From positions 6,349,784-6,413,783 of the forward strand of contig CP136066.1 in NCBI GenBank assembly GCA_032622095.1: 64,000 nucleotides of DNA. Direction: 5' to 3'. Positions 45,162 to 55,639 of this stretch are shown here, piece by piece (the stretch's first letter is position 1; every line of letters starts with the position of its first letter). The notes beneath the pieces were generated by a model. It had not been told where the DNA came from. It saw nothing but the letters and a program-made list of their open reading frames with translations, and ran no database searches. The DNA is from Siphonodentalium dalli (Eukaryota > Mollusca > Scaphopoda > Gadilida > Siphonodentaliidae). The translations under genes were made by a program, and so were the position numbers.

Positions 45162-45903
45162 TTGGACCGATATGGCCGTCATGTAATTTTCTTCCAACGG
45201 GGTGCTGACAGAGACCCTCCACATACATCCGCTTCGGACAACACAGTATTACATGAGGTCGGGTGGCCATCACTCAATAAACGACGTCAACTACATAAAC
45301 TGCAGGCACTCTATAAAATAATCAATAATCTAGCCCCCTCTTATCTAGCCAATACACTTCCCCCCAGATCACACGAGGTTGCAGATTATAATTGGAGACG
45401 CCCCGGTAAATTTTACTCATACTATTGCAATACTGAACACTTCAAACAGTCTTTTTTTCCAGCGATGGTGATTGAATGGAGTAAGCTTCCCAAAGTAATC
45501 ACCGATGCTGATCAATCTTCTACCTTTAGAACCAACTTGTACCATATAGATCCCACACTCAGCCCCCCCCCCCCCCTCTACATTTCTATGCTGAAAGCAG
45601 AAAATACAACATTTTTCATTGTCGCATACGTATTTTTGCAGTGAACTCCGATGTGATATGTTCAATAATTATATCGCTGACAGCCCCGCATGTGGAAATC
45701 GATCTGAAGACTATTTCTTCATGTGCCCATTGTACCAACGTGAGCGCTCAGTTCTCTTTGAGAAACTAGCCCGCGAAAATCTCAAAGTAAGCCATATTTC
45801 AGAACTCATCTGTGGAATACCCTATCTCTCGTCCCAACAAAATACGAAACTGTTTTCCGTCACAGACCAATATATTGCAGCGACTAAGCGACTTGATCCC
45901 TAA
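45162..45903 (+). pseudogene. LINE ORF2 C-terminal fragment, frameshifted
   Basis: The first part (45250-45550) reads LHEVGWPSLNKRRQLHKLQA, LYKIINNLAPSYLANTLPP and FFPAMVIEWSKLPKVITDA, the conserved post-RT region of CR1/L2/Jockey-like LINEs. A C14 run at 45563-45576 follows. A different frame then gives ELRCDMFNNYIADSPACG and CPLYQRERSVLFEKL, the terminal cysteine-rich segment (CxCG...HFFFxCPxY pattern, His lost), ending at 45901. RT and endonuclease are absent. It is a dead fragment. Confidence 0.8.
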
Positions 45904-46397
45904 TGATTATATTTATCTTATTTACGAATCTATACTTGCTTCCGGAATTTCAACTTTTACCTCACAAGTGGACAAACCTCCCATTCAAACATCTCATTCT
46001 GATTTATTATCTGTATTGCCTTCCAGAGCACAACATTAACAAGATAGAAAACGAATCATGTGTGCCATTATATTTTACAACCAACATAAAAGTACAAAGA
46101 ATAGATAATATATTGGCACTTGTCAATCATTCCAAAATTAATAAAGTAGTGACATTCTTCAAATACAAATTTTCTCACAGCTAAGAAGCAACCTCATGTT
46201 GGATCATCTCTGGAAGGCGCTACACACTATATCTACCATAACTTCTCACCATGTAAATAAGTTTGTACCGTCATCTTGATCACATGTGTGTTACAATATT
46301 GTATTAGGAGAGGGGCTTCATAAGTTGCAAAAACTTGTGCCCCAATCCCTTTTGTATATTTTGCAAATAAAATATGTTTCAAGTCACCTACATCCGC

Positions 46398-46690
46398 TAT
46401 ATGCGAGAAAGGGGTACCCGATTGTAACACCGAAATGCGCACACACTATAGCACCCGGACACCTATCATGACGTATATTGTGATACATATTGCACTGCTC
46501 TATCATGATCTAACTACAAACGGGCTGCCTTTTTATCCTATAAGGCCATAAACATTAACAATTGTTTGTTATAATAAATAACCGCATGTATCGTCATATG
46601 CGGGAAAGGGGTACACGATTCACACAGAAATGCTCACAGACTATATCACCCGGACACATAGCATGGCATATCAGTGCTGCAAGGTCGTAA
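46398..46690 (+). repeat. Direct duplication, ~196-bp spacing
   Basis: TATGCGAGAAAGGGGTACCC (46398) and TATGCGGGAAAGGGGTACAC (46594) each lead into ...AAATGC-CACA-ACTATA-CACCCGGACAC. Confidence 0.7.
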
Positions 46691-47130
46691 GTCCATTTTC
46701 CAATAAATTCGTGTTTGAGGTTTCGGTTGCTCAGTTTTCATATTTGCATTATTCTGACCTCTTTATAACTATGCCAATATTATCCATGACATCGAAATAC
46801 ACCTAGATCACGTGACATTCCACAGTCTAACATGCGTTCTGAGTTCACTGCCGGATTATAATACACCTACATGTAGATGTGACATTTCACAGTCTAACAT
46901 GCGTTCTGAGTTCACTGCCGGATTATAATACACCTAGATGTGACATTTCACAGTCTAACATGCGTTCTGAGTTCACTTCCGGATTATAATACCGTAGGAT
47001 ATACGACCTTTAGGCACGCATATGACCTTGTCGTAATTGTGTGTAATAGTGCCGAATGCAAAAGTTATAATTGGAAATGAACATGGTTTACATGTAGAAT
47101 TTGTACAAACTGTGTTACTCGGTTAGTTAA
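46665..47130 (+). repeat. Dispersed repeat with internal 61-67 bp triplication
   Basis: TCAGTGCTGCAAGGTCGTAA...GGTTGCTCAGTTTTCATATT recurs at 47528-47715. CACAGTCTAACATGCGTTCT repeats at 46821, 46888 and 46949. The part from 46990 (ATACGACCTTTAGGCACGCA...GTGTTACTCGG) is homologous to 57045-57160, where its last 27 bp are amplified. Confidence 0.75.
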
Positions 47131-47527
47131 TACATAACGTGAATGTGGCATGTAATGACGCTACATGTAATGACGCTACATGTGTTTTCGATGTTTCGAG
47201 AATCTGCAAGTCTTCGCAACTATATAAGAATAATGCACACTATACACTTTCCAGATAATAGCGTGGTTTTGAATGTATCGCACATACATGTACGTGAATC
47301 ATGTATAAGTTAAACAACCAAGTACTGATTCCAATGACTTGTAATGTGAACGTTTTCCCCAAAGATAGCGTTGGCTTTTAGTGGAACAACACATACGCTG
47401 AAACTATTTGCCTAGATTAAATAATTTATCAGGAACAGCGGCAAGGAATATGAAATATTTGTGAGGGATATATGGTGTACGTCGGTTCATATTGATTGGG
47501 AGAAATAGCATGCATAGTATTCATACG

Positions 47528-47715
47528 TTACGTCGCATCAGTGCTTCAAGATCCTAAGTCCATTTTTCAATTTTCCGAGAAACTAGGGTATGAAGTTTTG
47601 GTTGCTCAGTTTTCATATTTGCATTGTTCTGACCTCTTTGTAGTTATGCGAATATTATCCACAACATCGCAATACACCTATAGATGTGACATTCCAGGGT
47701 CTAATATACGCTCAA
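47528..47715 (+). repeat. Second copy of the 46.67 kb repeat
   Basis: Shares CAGTGCTTCAAGATCCTAAG, GGTTGCTCAGTTTTCATATT, TCTGACCTCTTTGTAGTTAT and TGTGACATTCCAGGGTCTAA with 46.67-46.85 kb, at perhaps 80-85% identity by eye. Confidence 0.65.
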
Positions 47716-47984
47716 TCGCTAGAAAACGACGTAAACGTGTTTGGAGATACGATTTGTATTGAACGTAGCGCGATTTCATTTCCGGATTATAAATTATTAG
47801 CAGGGTTACCGGCGTTGCTCATGTTAAATTGAGGTGATACCATCTGCTGTGTAGTGTGGACATGCATGTGATGGGAATAGAGAATAGTCTTGATCAATAT
47901 GTTTTAAATAAATTCCCTGTTGCTCATCTGTCCATGGTGTTGTAGTGGCCAATTATTTTCAGTTTAAAACAAACGTAATTATAT

Positions 47985-48310
47985 ACATCAGCTACATGTG
48001 ACCGACACAGAGCGAGGTTTTGAGATGTTTATGTTAGGCTATGAGTCTGTTCTAAAACTGAAAGAAATTATCTGTATCGGGTGACATTCTCTTGTCAGCG
48101 TCCAGTATTGGAGGATCCTGAATAGTCATGTGCTACTGACTTTTTTCTTTTTTCTCAGAAGAAACTATATTTGACTGCATACTGTCACCACTATTGTGAA
48201 TGGGCTTCAAAGCATATCCATCTCTCTTGACAAATTGTATCCATCTTGCGGGAAATATCTTGAATTGGACAGACTCAATTGTGTTATAATACATTACCCA
48301 GTCTAACATG
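47985..48310 (+). repeat. Dispersed repeat, copy 2 (pair with 19135-19460)
   Basis: See the 19.1 kb copy. Shared phrases include TATACATCAGCTACATGTGA, GAGTCTGTTCTAAAA and TTTTCTCAGAAGAAACTATA. The frame is broken by stops. Confidence 0.55.
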
Positions 48311-48548
48311 CCATCCTCTAACGATTCAAGTCCCTCAGTTCGCAAGAATATATGCATCTTAAATATCATGATAAGTATACTTATAATGTTTTCTTCTATC
48401 TATCTATTTTGCGGACTCACTTTTTGAATGCCCTGATTCCCGTCCCCATACAAATGACAGTTGAGAAGATGTAATTGTTCAAGTGACATAATTAGGTCAT
48501 CACAATCATGTCGAGGCTGCGAAATGTGAACGCCAAAAACTCCTTATA

Positions 48549-49098
48549 GAACGAATTATATGGAGATGAATCCGCGTGGAAAAACATTGTCAAGACTGCT
48601 GTTCATCACACATATGTATCTTCTTGGCAGGTATCTGTCGCTAGTGATCCTGCTCTAGCTGTTCTCTGGAAAACACATCCGTATCCTTTGACATGTTGGT
48701 CTTTTTGGAAACGACTGCATGGTAATGATCGTCATAGTTCAGCGATAACAAATCTTGCCTTCCTACTGCACAGAACCACATACCCGAACAACCTTCAGTG
48801 CCGTCTTTGCCAATCAAAATATAACAATGAAATTCAGCACATATTATTCACTTGCCAGTCATTACCTCTGCTTTTTCTTCGGAACCAATTCTGGGACGGA
48901 ATACTGACACGCTATGGCGTGGTCACTTCGATGGAGCTGCTTGCTCTTGACGAAATTCATCTGTTCGCTCTATTTCTTGGTAGCACACTTCAAACACTCA
49001 CCGAGAAGTTCCTGGATTGCTTGGAAGACTTACTTCTGGACGCTGCTACATTTCTACTAATAGCGTGTAGACTAATTCGTGTAAGATCTATGTTCTAG
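48549..49098 (+). pseudogene. LINE ORF2 C-terminal fragment
   Basis: The frame opens after a TAG near 48547 and reads ESAWKNIVKTAVHHTYVSSW, TCWSFWKRLHGND, LAFLLHRTTYPNNLQCRLCQ and NNEIQHILFTCQSLPLLFLR. The cysteine-histidine cluster CRLC...QHILFTC is the zinc-knuckle end of LINE polyproteins. RT is absent. A ~490 bp 3' UTR ends in TCTCCAAACTTGGAGGTAAA and (AAAT)n at 49588, similar in plan to the LINE at 33-36 kb. Confidence 0.8.
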
Positions 49099-49588
49099 TG
49101 CGCCATTGAAGCTTGACACCACTATGGACTTCGCAATAATTTAGCCTGCCTATATATAAATACGAACACATGCGTGCGACAATTGCCAGGGGCAATAGAG
49201 CACATCGATAAGTCGTATAACCGTATGCATGCGACATATGACTCTCTGTATATAGTGATATTTTATTTGATTATTGATCGCTCTCTCACTGTATATGACT
49301 AGGACCGCATTGGTGCGATGTACGTCTGGGACAACGAAGCGCTCGTTGAGCCGTATGCATGTGACATATGACTCTCTGTTAATAATCAACATGTTATTTA
49401 TTTGTGAGGGTGTGTGCGGTTTTTTTTTATTTTTTGTTTTTTTTTATGTTTATTTTATTATTATAATTATTATTCTTGTATGCATGTATTTGTTATGTAA
49501 CCCTTGCATGTCATACTTCGTGTTGTCTGATTTGTAAATATTACCAGTCGCTCTCCAAACTTGGAGGTAAATAAATAAATAAAAATAT
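49099..49588 (+). other. 3' UTR and (AAAT)n tail of the preceding LINE fragment
   Basis: Ends with the inverted pair CTCCAAACTTGGAG followed by GTAAATAAATAAATAAAA. GCATG(C/T)GACATATGACTCTC occurs twice, at 49226 and 49358. Confidence 0.65.
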
Positions 49589-49589
49589 C

Positions 49590-51245
49590 ACGGAGATGAT
49601 TACGTATATGTGTGGAGGTAATCGGCAACTAAACAAATTATTATCAAATTTAGTGCCTCCCCATCTCTCACCCAAGCGACCCCATGCAAATCTCCCGTTA
49701 AATTCCGCGTATCATTGGGAAGAATATGTTTCAATTTGGAGGCAATGGGCGTTTAAATATATGTTCGTGCCCTATGTGCACTCCTGACCCGAATAACACC
49801 ATATCATGGAGATTATATTGTATCAGTTTGGGGAAATCCCCATTTTTGCAACATTTAACCCACACCATTATCTTGCTCGTAATAAGTTACACGTGTTAGT
49901 CCATTTGGTGCCATATAGATGGTCCACATGAAGGTATTTGTGACACAGACAGACCCGACAGTCGCAAATGTAGGCACCAACCTTGGCGTCTTCAACGGGT
50001 CCACACAATTTGATTCCTCGTATCATTGGAGAATGCGTACGAATTTGGTGGAAATTTGTGCTAAACATATTTATATAGATGTTGTCCCTCCCCGCCCTAT
50101 CCTTGACTCAAGTGGCACCACTATGGTACCTCTACTCATTATGAAGATGAATATATATAATATTGGTGGAAATCGGCGACAAACAAATTCGTATCAAATA
50201 TAGTGCCCCCATCTCTTAAACAAACGTTGCCAATTAGGCGTATTTTATCTACACGATTATACTCCTGATATCATGGAGATTATTATGTATACGTTTGATG
50301 GAGAAGAGTTTGTATCCATCTGTTGGAAATCGGCGCTTAAACAATTTTATCAATTTGGCGTCCATCTCCACTTCACTGCAACCCTGACTCAAATGGCACC
50401 ACTTTTGGCATCTTTAAATGCCACTTTTGACATATTTAAATCACACGCCACTTATGACAGCTTTAAGACACACAGTTACGCTCCTGATATCATGGAGATG
50501 ATAATGTATAAGTATTGTGATAATCGGCGACCCAGTACATGCTTATCAAATTAAGTGCCCACTCCATATTTCACCCAAACGCACCAACTTGTCGTCTTCA
50601 CATCACATGTTTGCATTTCTCGTATCATGGAGAAGAATGTTTGTCAAAAGTTTGATAAATTTTGGTGCCCCTCTCCCCTTCCGTGCACCTCTGACTCAAA
50701 AGGCGCAACTTTTCCATCCTTACATCACACGATTATATTTCTCGAATCATGGAGAAGAATGTGTATCAATTTGGTGGAAATCGGCTTTAAAACGTTTTAT
50801 CTATTTTGTTGCCCCTCTCCCTTTCCGTGCACCCCTGACTCAAAATGGTGCCACTTTTGCCATCTTGAAATAACACGATTAGATACCTCGTTTGATGGAG
50901 AAGAATGTGTATCAATTTTGGGGAAATCGGCGCTAAACAGGTTTATCAATTATTGTGCCCTCCCCCTCAAATGGCGCAAATTTTGACATCTATAAATAAC
51001 ACCATTATATTCCTCATATCATGGAGATGATTATGTATGAGTTTGGTGGAAATCGGCGACAAATTTTGTTCTGCCCCTCCCCCGTTTGGGCCCCTGACAA
51101 CAACAGCATCACTTTAGAAAATTCTAACCCGCACCATTATCTTTCTTGTAAAAAAGTACCCAAAAATAGACCCCTCTGTTGTTATCTAGATGGTCTCCTG
51201 TGAACTTCTATAGAACACAGACAGCCATACAGACAGACACACATT
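49590..51245 (+). repeat. ~125-130 bp degenerate tandem array ending in ACAG/CA
   Basis: The phrase ATATCATGGAGATGATTATG / CGTATCATGGAGAAGAATGT followed by TTTGGTGGAAATCGGCG recurs about a dozen times (for example 49800, 50267, 50486, 50618, 50740, 51013). It alternates with GTGCCCCTCCCC-CCTGACTCAAATGGC. The array ends with ACACAGACAGCCATACAGAC-type sequence and a TA microsatellite, the same closing order as the arrays at 1-4.4 kb and 55-57 kb. Frames through it are not taken as genes. Confidence 0.75.
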
Positions 51246-51247
51246 CG

Positions 51248-51252
<5 letters not shown>

Positions 51253-51332
<80 letters not shown>
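51253..51332. repeat. (TA)n followed by (GA)n
   Basis: TA run to about 51306, then GA run to 51332. Confidence 0.95.
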
Positions 51333-51333
<1 letters not shown>

Positions 51334-51419
51334 TAGTATCTATTATTTATTACATATGCATTTAATCATTTCCCCCGATTCCACAGCTTTTCTGGCCGTT
51401 ACATAATTGTGCAGGATTG

Positions 51420-51856
51420 CTCTAGTGAAATACGGATCACGGACTATTTCATTCATGACGTTGACTTGTTCCCTACTTTTACAACTCCGAATGCAAAGAG
51501 CCAATCAGATCGCTAGGTTATTTTTATCAATGAACAGGAAAAACCCAGTTATTTTTAATACTGAACCAATCGAATGAGACCGCGGCTTATTTGAACGACT
51601 CAAATCAAATCATTAAAGCTAATTTTAAAACTTTAAAAAAATTATAAGATGCCCAATAAGTCCCACGAATATAACAACATAGCCTTGGAGACTATTTATT
51701 TTAAATATATATAAAAAAAACGATAAAACTGATGCACATCGACGTCATGTTTTAGAAGTCGTCTGCAAGCTACTTCTTGGTTTCGATGTAAATAATAAAA
51801 TCTCCGTCATAACAACAATTATTTCAGTGAACGAAGAACACCGAAAATTTATTAAA
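51420..51856 (+). promoter_or_regulatory. Upstream region of the Crypton-type gene
   Basis: Contains CATGACGTTGACTTG (CRE-like half site, ~51453), GAGCCAATCAGATCG (CCAAT at 51501-51505) and GAACCAATCG (CCAAT at 51566-51570), then CATCGACGTCATG (~51739, CRE palindrome core GACGTC). TTATTTCAG at 51819-51826 could be a 3' splice site for a non-coding first exon; the first in-frame ATG follows 30 nt later. These are motif readings only. Confidence 0.4.
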
Positions 51857-53623
51857 ATGTCTGTTGATAATGAATGGGGTGAATTCGGGGTAATGTCAAC
51901 ACCTCCTGATCTATGGGAAGCAGCAAATTATGATGATGATGATGATGTATTTGATGACAGTTTTGACATTAGTGCAATTGAAGAGTCAATGACAATGGTT
52001 GAGAATGAGACTCAGACTGTCACTGTGTCTGATCAAAGTCCTGTCACTGCAAATATTCGTGACTTGAGAACATATATTAACAATAAGAGGTCTAGTAGAT
52101 CTCATTCATCTCAAGATTGTTCTGCTTCTGAAAGTTCTGATGCTAGTCCGAGTTGTCCTACTAATTATAATTCCATGACACCCATCAATGTTTCAAATCA
52201 TCAAACTCAGCAATTGAATGACACAGCTCTAGAGTCTAGAGTAGAGCTAGATCGGTATATCAAAAGTAACATGAATCCCAACACCATAAAAAAGACTGAG
52301 TCTTCAATTAACCGATTTCAGTTGTGGCTGAATAAACAGAATGAGTTTCGCAAGATTGAAATGATTCCACCAGAGGAACTGGATGTGCAAATCGGATCAT
52401 TTTTGGTCAGCTTAAGAAAGCCAGATTCAACCGAGTATGAACCGGATACAATAACGAGCTACCACCGAGGAATAGAGCGATATTTACGTGAAGTACATTA
52501 CGGTGAAAATATAGTGACATCAGACAAATTCATGACAAGTAGGAAAGTGCTACAGTCAAAACGGAAAGAATTAAAAGGGAAAGGAAAGGGGAATAAGCCG
52601 CAAAAGGCAGATGTCCTCACAGAAAGTGACGAAGAAAAGTTGTGGGAGACCGGTCAAGTTGGACAACACAATCCAGATGCATTAATGCGTTTAGTCTGGT
52701 TCAATAATACCAAACTGCTCGGGTTTCGTGGTTCGCACGAAAACAAACAATTAAAGTGGGGAGACCTTGAATGAAAGAAGACCAGTGACGGCAGCGAATA
52801 CCTGGAATTTAACGAAAGACTCACGAAGACTCGTGATGGTAGTGCTGGTGGCCACATACGACCATTTAACCCCAAAATCTTCTCAAATGTATCTGATCCA
52901 TCGCGATGTCCTATTGAAGCTTATAAACTTTATTCGAAAAACAGACCATCTTCAACAATGACTAAAGAATCGCCATTTTATATTGCCACAAATCAAAATT
53001 ATAAACTGTCAGAAAAATCTCTGTGGTACAAAAATCAGCCAATTGGAGTGAATAAAATCAATACTATTCTCAAAGACATGGCGAAGAAAGCTGGAATCGA
53101 AGGAAAGATTACCAATCACTCTCTACGAAAATCAATGTGTACAAGATTGTTACATGCAGGCGTTAATCCGCAGATGATTACACAACTATCCGGTCATAAA
53201 AATATTAACAGCCTAAACAACTATGCGGTTGCATCTATTGACCAACAAGAGGAAATGTGCAACATATTACAGCCCTCCTCAAAGAAACGCCAACTATGTT
53301 TGCCGAAGGCATGTGACAATATTGCGACCTCAAGAATGAGAGCAATTGAAAGCACAAAAACTGTAGAAAGTGAATGTATCAGTAATCAATTACATGTAAA
53401 TCGCAGTTGCAGTCAGAGCGTGACAAACAGATTAGACAATCATGCACCGACAAATCAAAATGCCCAAGAGAAAGCTCTACAAGGAATGTTTTCAAATGCT
53501 ACTATAACTGGCGGGACCTTCAAAATTAATATTCACATGGTTTCAAGTTCACAGCAGGAAAATATGGAACCAGCCAGAAAATATAGACGCATTGCTAATA
53601 TCAACGATACTGATTCAGAATGA
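51857..53623 (+). pseudogene. Crypton-type tyrosine recombinase (KCTD1/ZMYM2-like family), single in-frame TGA
   Basis: This family cuts and joins DNA through a tyrosine nucleophile; some copies have been domesticated as host genes. The start is set at the ATG of MSVDNEWGEF. An acidic N-terminus (DDDDDVFDD, ~25-34) and an S/T-rich linker are followed by a SAM-like core-binding domain (LDRYIKSNMNPNTIKKTESS, ~131 on) and the catalytic domain. The catalytic residues are all visible: R291 in GFRGSHENKQLKWGDL, H421 and R424 in NHSLRKSMC, H447 in SGHKN and Y456 in NNYA. A G/N-rich tail with ITGGTFKINIHM is also typical. The one defect is TGA at 52772-52774 (codon 306), after which the same frame continues family-like (SDGSEYLEFNERLTKTR, HIRPFNPKIF). 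The gene is intronless across ~587 codons. AATAAA lies at 53631-53636, just after the stop. Confidence 0.9.
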
Positions 53624-53684
53624 CATACCAAATAAATTTCTTGGGACTATAACTAGTTGACTTCAATATAATATTTTTCCTGAA

Positions 53685-53700
53685 TTAACCCTTTCAGTGC
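53685..53700 (+). other. Solitary TTAACCCTTT piggyBac-like end
   Basis: TTAACCCTTTCAGTG matches the start pattern of the MITE at 5808 (TTAA+CCCTTT). No complementary end was found nearby, so it is a relic or chance. Confidence 0.3.
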
Positions 53701-54036
53701 CATGGCCGAACACATTTTCCGCATTGCGAATGCACTTTCTGGTGGTTTTACTGTCATTATCCTGTACATGTATTAATTTGTGTATCGGTGTCCGAAATAT
53801 CTGCGAAACATTTGTTGACAAGAGCCATTTTGGAAATCGTTTGGCAGGAAGTGTGACGTAATATTTTGACAATTCACATGCGATCGACTACCTTCGTGTA
53901 ATACAAAAATATTCTTAATTTATTTATATCATTATAAAACACTATCGAGATTTCTCATAGGGTGTCATTGTACAAGTTTCGCAGACTACTCTTTCACTTC
54001 TAACAGTATAATACTATTCGGTATAAATTAAGTATA

Positions 54037-54189
54037 ATAAAAAGAATGATGATCTGGCTCTCGGTGGACATTGCCTCCCTCTGGAACCAAAGTCTCTCTC
54101 GGCTATTGCCTCGGTACGAGTCAGGAGACATTGTTTTCCCCAGCGAGACAATCTGCAATGTCCACCTCAAGCCAGGTCATCATTTTTAT
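54037..54189. repeat. ~150-bp imperfect palindrome downstream of the recombinase gene
   Basis: The left arm ATGATGATCTGGCTCTCGGT-GGACATTGC pairs with the right arm GCAATGTCCACCTCAAGCCA-GGTCATCAT. The interior carries a second, weaker pair (GCCTCGGTAC / AGGAGACATTG...CGAGACAAT). It folds as one long hairpin. It may be a small mobile element or a structured transcript; no family is recognised. Confidence 0.7.
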
Positions 54190-54852
54190 AATGTCAACTC
54201 TCTCCACTTTAACTAGGCCTATATTATATTCGAATTACTGAATGAATTTAACCATGTTTTGTAAGAAACTACTTTTTATTACATATTTTGAATTTTCAAT
54301 TAAGACAGTTTAATGTTACAAATAAAGTATTGAAATCTGGTTTAGATTGTAACTGATTAATATCAATATGGGTTGTAAAACTTACCAAATAGTCGGGAAG
54401 TCCATCTCAAATATTTTGTCTCGAGAGTAGAGTAATGTTTTGATAATTTATTTACTTCCTTCTTTCGGTTTCTTGTAATTTTCAGGAAAACTTCCGAAAA
54501 GCCAATTCGATTAAAGTTCGATTCAAAGACTGAATTTTAAATTCCATGAATGAACATCATTATATGTTAACTCGTAATCCTTCAACATTGCACAGTAAAA
54601 CCTAGCGAATATCTCATACATGGAAAACATCCTTTATATCAGCATTAATTAGTATTTTAATGCGGCGAAGTTACAAAACTTTAGCACCGCTTCGGCGACA
54701 CGTTGATAAAACTGGGTCAAATTGTAGACTGGTTCCTTACTGAGAACGGCAAAATATTATGCTTTCGCCTGTTGCGCAGATTAAAATGTCTATTTAACCA
54801 CACAAATGAAACAATCTGCGATAAAATTATACAATATGGGCATATGTAATAA
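54190..54852. other. No gene seen
   Basis: AT-rich DNA between two palindromes. Confidence 0.5.
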
Positions 54853-55011
54853 ATATAGAACCACATTCGTGTTTGAGTGGGTTAATCATTACTGGACTCG
54901 ATCGGGTCGCGGAAGGACACCACTCGTGCCGTACCGGCACTCGTGGTGTCCTTCCGCGACCCGATCTCGTCCAGTAATGATTAACCCACTCAAACACGAA
55001 TGTGGTTCTAT
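54853..55011. repeat. Near-perfect 158-bp palindrome
   Basis: Arms of ~79 bp meet at GTAC (54931-54934). Left reads ATATAGAACCACATTCGTGT...; the right arm is its exact complement except at two places where both arms read CTCG instead of CTCG/CGAG. It abuts the reversed array unit. Such an intact palindrome should extrude a cruciform and is usually unstable, so it is likely recent or a functional element end. Confidence 0.9.
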
Positions 55012-55580
55012 ATATATATTTTTGGAAGATCTGTGTGTGTGTGTGCGTGTGTCTGTGTGTGTTCGCGATGAACTCGAAAACGGCAGACCCGATTTCGATG
55101 AAACTTCGTATGTGGGGGTATTTTCGGCCGGGGGGTGGCATGGGCCTATTAATTTGTCCGTGCGACGTGACCTTGAAATCGGGTAATTTCAAGGTCAAAC
55201 GCCCGAATATCACGGGATTTCGATGAAACTTGGTATGTGGGGTACTTTCGTATGGGTAGTCTCATAAGAATATTCATTTGCCGTGCGACGTGACCTTGAC
55301 CTTGAAATCGGGTCAATTCAAGGTCAAATCGCCAATTTTGATGGGATTTCGACGAAATTTGATACGTGGGGTTACTTTTGTCCACTGAATGTTTTGGGCG
55401 GGTCGAGCCGTGACCCCGACCTGACCTTGACCTTCAAAATGATCAATTCGAGGTCAAATCGGGTAAAACCGGATGGATTTCGACGGGTACTTTTGTCGGG
55501 TACTTTTGTCCGGGCAGTGTTTTGGACCCCACTTGACCTTCAAAATGGACAAAGCCCGGACGAAGTCGGGTCACCTTCTA

Positions 55581-55581
<1 letters not shown>
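55012..55581 (-). repeat. Array unit in reverse orientation
   Basis: The unit of the 1-4.4 kb array, read on the minus strand: it starts GATCTTCCAAAA(A)TAT at its terminus (55018-55035, complement) and ends with the complement of CTAGAAGGTGACCCGACTTC at 55560-55581. It then meets a TA microsatellite (55582-55640) and a forward unit, giving a head-to-head pair. Confidence 0.85.
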
Positions 55582-55620
<39 letters not shown>

Positions 55621-55639
55621 CTATATATATATATATATA
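55582..55639. repeat. (TA)n at the head-to-head junction
   Basis: TA repeats interrupted by AGC at 55619-55622. It is the centre of the large inverted arrangement. Confidence 0.9.

Noticed and set aside
50517-50986. 118- and 143-codon overlapping frames
   Set aside because: Both run through the ~125-bp tandem array in different phases.
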